Notes under the pieces: generated by a model
What the model saw: the letters and a program-made list of their open reading frames with translations, nothing else
Told to the model about the DNA's origin: nothing
Database searches by the model: none
Made by a program: the position numbers and the translations under genes
Assembly (NCBI GenBank): GCA_002343505.1
Contig: DDQZ01000070.1
Location: forward strand, 67,611-131,610
Length of the DNA stretch: 64,000 nucleotides
Reading direction: 5' to 3'
Source: Verrucomicrobiaceae bacterium UBA2429
Lineage (GTDB): Bacteria; Verrucomicrobiota; Verrucomicrobiia; Verrucomicrobiales; Verrucomicrobiaceae
Shown here: piece after piece, positions 61,203 through 64,000 of the stretch
How positions within the stretch are numbered: the stretch's first letter is position 1
Layout: the number at the start of each line of letters is the position of its first letter

Positions 61203-64000
61203 GTGCTCCTCCCCCGCCTCATCCTGCGCCCTCTCTTCAAAGAGCCGGGCCGCACCCTGCTGACCGTGCTCGGCGTCACGCTCGGGGTGGCGGTGATGCT
61301 GGGCATCCAGCTCGCGAACCGCGGCTCGCTCGGCGGGTTCGCCGCCGCGCTGGATGCCGTCTCTGGAAAGGCCGCTCTGGAGATCACCAGCCCGCCGCTC
61401 GGTGTGGATGAGCGCCTGCTGGCGGACATGGCCTGGCTGCGCGAATACGGCACCGCCGCGCCCGTGGTGGAGGCCGATGTGCTGGCCGTGGCCGGCGCGC
61501 GCCAGGAGATGCTGCGCGTCATCGGCGTGGACGCGCTGCGCGACCCCGCCCTGCGCGACTACGCGCTGCAGGACACCCAGACCGCCACCGGCATGGACCT
61601 CATGCGCTTCCTCGGCCAGCCGGACACACTGCTGCTCACGCGCGGCTTTGCCGAAAAGCACGGCCTGAAGACCGGCGACAAAATCACCCTGCTCGTGGGC
61701 GACCGCCGCCGCGTGTGCGAGGTCAGCGCCATCCTCGGCGGCGGGGAAAAAACCGCCCTCTCCGCCCAGGCGCTCGCCGTCATGGACATCGCGAACGCCC
61801 AGCTCGTGCTCGACAAAGCGGGGCGGCTGGACCGCATCGAGCTGCGCCTGCGCGCCGGGCTGGATGTGGCGCAGGCCGAGCAGGACGTGCGCGCCCGCCT
61901 GCCGGAGGGGCTCACCCTCAGCCGCCCGCAGCGGCGCACCGCAGCGGTGGAGAAAATGCTCGCCGCCTTTCATTTCAATCTCACCATGCTCTCCGGCATC
62001 GCCCTGCTGGTGGGGCTGTTTTTGATCCACAACACCCTCTCCGTGGCCGTCATGACCCGGCGGCGGGAGATCGGCATGTGGCGCACGCTGGGAATGACAC
62101 GCGGGCAGGTGATGCGGCTCTTCCTGGCCGAGGCGCTGCTGCTCAGCGTGGCGGGCGCTCTGCTCGGCGTGCCGCTGGCAAAGGCGCTGGCGGCGGGGGC
62201 CATCGCGCTCACCTCCACCACGGTGGACACGCTTTATGTGGCCACCGCCGCGCGTGTGCCGGAGTTGGAGGCATGGCATTGGCTGGCCGCCCTGGGCATC
62301 GCCGTGCCGCTGGCGCTCTTCGCCGCCGCCATGCCCGCGCGGGAGGCGGCGCGCGTGGCACCCGTGGAGGCCATGCGCGATGTTGGAGTTCAAGCTTTAG
62401 CTTGTTCCGGAAAGGCTCCCGCTGCGGAGTCCACTCCCGTGGCGCCTAAAGGCTTCACTCCAACGGTGGCGCCTGAAGGCTTCACTCCAACGCTAACTCT
62501 CACACCGACGGGGTGGCGCATTCTCCTGGTGCTGCTGCTGGCGGTGGCCGGGTATGCGGCGGCTCTGCGACCGGCGGTGAATGGGCTGCCGCTCTGGGGC
62601 TATGGCACCTGCCTCTGCGCCATCGCCGCCATGGCGCTGGGGGTGCGGCCGGTGCTGGCGGGCACGGCGCGGATGCTGCGCGGCACGCTGGGGCGGGTGT
62701 TCGGCATTGAGGGGCGGCTGGCGGCCTCGCAGATCCGCGCGTCCACGCGGCGGCTCTCCGTTTCCGTGGCGGCGCTGGCGGTGAGCCTGGCGCTGACGGT
62801 GGCCATCGCCGTCATGGTGGGCAGCTTCCGCCAGACGGTGCTGCTGTGGGTGGATCAAAGCATGGGCGCGGACCTGTATGTGCGCCCCGGCACCCCCGCG
62901 CGCAGCCAGGGCGCGCCCACGCTTTCCCAGCAGACGCTGGATTTGCTGACCGGCCACCCCGCCGTGGCCGCGGCGGATGGCTACCGCGCCCTGGACCTGC
63001 CCTACCAGGGGCGCATCGTGAAGCTCGGCACGGGCGACTTCGCCGTGCAGGTGGAGCACGGGCGCATGGTCTTCAAGACGCCCGGCGACCCGAAGGCGCT
63101 GCTCCAGCGCGCGCGGGAAAAGGGGCAGGTCTTCATCTCCGAGAGCTTCGCCCTGCGCTTCGGCGTGCGGGAGGGCGGCAGCGTGGAGCTGGCCACGCCG
63201 CAGGGGCCGCGCACCTTCACCGTGGCCGGGCAGTTTTATGATTACTCCAGCGATGGCGGCACCCTGACCCTGGACCAGGCCCTGTTTGAGAAACACTTCG
63301 GCGCCAGCCGCCCCACGCACCTGGCCCTGTACTTGAAGCCGGGCTCCGACGCCGGGGCCGTGCGGGAGGAAATGCTCGCCTCCCTGGACGGGCGCGGCTT
63401 TGTCTCCGTGTTCACCAATGCCGGCCTGCGCGCCGAGGTGCTGCGCATCTTTGACGGCACCTTCGCCATCACCTGGGCGCTGGAGATCATCGCCGTGCTC
63501 GTGGCCATGGCGGGCGTGGCCGCCACCATGCTCACGCTCGTGCTGGAGCGGCGGGAGGAGCTGCGGCTGCTGCGCCTGGCGGGCGCGGAGGCCGGGCAGG
63601 TGCGGCGCACCATTTTGATCGAGTCCGGCCTCATCGGCGCCGTCAGCCAGGCGCTCGGGCTCGTGGTCGGCGCGCTGCTCTCCCTGGTGCTCATCCATGT
63701 CATCAATCCGCAGAGCTTCGGCTGGAGCATCCAATTTCACACCCCCTGGGCCTTTCTGCTCGGCTCCACCGTGCTGACCGTGCTCTGCACCATGCTCGCC
63801 GGCCTCTGGCCCGCCCGCCGCGCGGTGAAAAAGCTGGCCCTGGGCGGCATGGCGGTGCTTTTGCTCTCAGGAAATGCGCAAGCCGCCAGCACGCCCGCGC
63901 CGATGTCAAATCGTGCCGTTTGGGAGCCACTTGGGACAAAGCCAACGTCGTTTGTGACGGCTAAAGAGCCGTTTGAGACGTGTCAGAAACCGTTTGGTAC
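61203..64000 (+). CDS. FtsX-type ABC permease, open at window end
   Basis: There are 932 codons without a stop. Two MacB-PCD/FtsX halves are visible: RPLFKEPGRTLLTVLGVTLG at the start, GIALLVGLFLIHNTLSVAVM, TRRREIGMWRTLGMTRGQV, then ASQIRASTRRLSVSVAALAV, and LRLLRLAGAEAGQVRR. It likely moves lipids or lipoproteins with the ATPase at 60480. Residues about 394-430 are encoded by a 110-bp repeat element. After the usual end motif WPARRAVKK the frame runs on into LALGGMAVLLLSGNAQAAS, which looks like a signal peptide, and then into 21-bp repeats. Either the next gene (possible GTG start at 63828) is fused in frame or the stop lies beyond. The first start, GTG 61203, is uncertain. Confidence 0.85.
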   Translation, partial: MLLPRLILRPLFKEPGRTLLTVLGVTLGVAVMLGIQLANRGSLGGFAAALDAVSGKAALEITSPPLGVDERLLADMAWLREYGTAAPVVEADVLAVAGARQEMLRVIGVDALRDPALRDYALQDTQTATGMDLMRFLGQPDTLLLTRGFAEKHGLKTGDKITLLVGDRRRVCEVSAILGGGEKTALSAQALAVMDIANAQLVLDKAGRLDRIELRLRAGLDVAQAEQDVRARLPEGLTLSRPQRRTAAVEKMLAAFHFNLTMLSGIALLVGLFLIHNTLSVAVMTRRREIGMWRTLGMTRGQVMRLFLAEALLLSVAGALLGVPLAKALAAGAIALTSTTVDTLYVATAARVPELEAWHWLAALGIAVPLALFAAAMPAREAARVAPVEAMRDVGVQALACSGKAPAAESTPVAPKGFTPTVAPEGFTPTLTLTPTGWRILLVLLLAVAGYAAALRPAVNGLPLWGYGTCLCAIAAMALGVRPVLAGTARMLRGTLGRVFGIEGRLAASQIRASTRRLSVSVAALAVSLALTVAIAVMVGSFRQTVLLWVDQSMGADLYVRPGTPARSQGAPTLSQQTLDLLTGHPAVAAADGYRALDLPYQGRIVKLGTGDFAVQVEHGRMVFKTPGDPKALLQRAREKGQVFISESFALRFGVREGGSVELATPQGPRTFTVAGQFYDYSSDGGTLTLDQALFEKHFGASRPTHLALYLKPGSDAGAVREEMLASLDGRGFVSVFTNAGLRAEVLRIFDGTFAITWALEIIAVLVAMAGVAATMLTLVLERREELRLLRLAGAEAGQVRRTILIESGLIGAVSQALGLVVGALLSLVLIHVINPQSFGWSIQFHTPWAFLLGSTVLTVLCTMLAGLWPARRAVKKLALGGMAVLLLSGNAQAASTPAPMSNRAVWEPLGTKPTSFVTAKEPFETCQKPFG
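62382..62491. mobile_element. 110-bp repeat element in permease linker
   Basis: GTTGGAGT at the left pairs with ACTCCAAC at the right. Inside, GTGGCGCCTAAAGGCTTCAC and GTGGCGCCTGAAGGCTTCAC open two tandem 27-base units (62439-62465, 62466-62492). AAGCTTTAGCTT near the left end is itself palindromic. It lies in frame between the two FtsX halves. Confidence 0.75.
63929..64000. repeat. Second 21-bp tandem repeat, running off window
   Basis: Units begin at 63929, 63950, 63971 and 63992 with consensus GTTTGNGACG. A related GTTTGGGAGC lies 11 bases before the first. The period matches the minisatellite at 7321 but the sequence is unrelated. It is translated in the permease frame as KPTSFVTAKEPFETCQKPFG. 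Confidence 0.6.

Overview
The window reads as a contiguous piece of a GC-rich (roughly 60-65 % by eye) chromosome from the phylum Verrucomicrobiota, probably close to Prosthecobacter/Verrucomicrobium. This is an inference from content: two very large secreted proteins with a PVC-type propeller, HEAT repeats and a C-terminal CxxCH haem site, secreted and Tat-exported Gfo/Idh/MocA oxidoreductases, a DUF6600 lipoprotein, many large exported proteins, and an almost complete lack of Shine-Dalgarno sequences. No rRNA, tRNA, integrase, transposase or CRISPR array was seen. I support 42 protein genes; both outermost ones run off the window.

Layout. 1-5.2 kb: a truncated exported PA14/Calx-beta protein and a HerA-like ATPase. 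5.2-7.8 kb: a lower-GC island with an EcsC-family gene and a small membrane-protein gene, separated by an integron attC-like hairpin, followed by a 13 x 21 bp minisatellite. 7.8-16.7 kb: envelope and sugar-oxidoreductase genes (two Gfo/Idh/MocA proteins, an HtrA protease, a DUF6600 lipoprotein, a lone OppB-type permease, a SurA/PpiC-like isomerase). 16.8-19.0 kb: an ECF sigma / membrane anti-sigma-like / PDZ operon. 19.1-26.8 kb: a histone-deacetylase-like hydrolase, a membrane Ser/Thr kinase, an OmpA protein, a second ECF-like sigma factor, a secreted repeat protein and an SMP-30 lipoprotein. 26.8-30.8 kb: a restriction-modification operon (SPPY methyltransferase and XcyI-like endonuclease) followed on the same strand by a GAF protein and a cytoplasmic-looking subtilase. 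31-37 kb: two divergent polysaccharide-type secreted proteins. 37-40 kb: QueE, an NlpC/P60 lipoprotein, a secreted propeller protein and a muramoyl-alanine amidase. 40.3-54.6 kb: the two PVC haem proteins (one fused to a ceramidase-like domain), a MacB-like permease, an Lhr-type helicase and a DUF4412 pair. 54.7-64 kb: a LysM protein, TrpD, a DUF234 ATPase with operator-like palindromes, a PLP enzyme, and an ABC ATPase with its long FtsX-type permease.

The most striking feature is the density and variety of small palindromic repeats. Several unrelated families sit in frame inside protein genes: a 101-bp element with 16-bp terminal inverted repeats twice in the ceramidase/haem gene, two further hairpin elements in that same gene, four consecutive hairpins inside the helicase core of the Lhr-type protein, and a 110-bp element in the linker of the FtsX permease. 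Others lie between genes: 9-bp-stem/4-nt-loop hairpins, operator-like GGCACC...GGTGCC palindromes, ATTC-type short repeats just upstream of start codons, and two unrelated 21-bp minisatellites. This recalls the in-frame palindromic elements of Rickettsia, but here with several families in about 20 kb.
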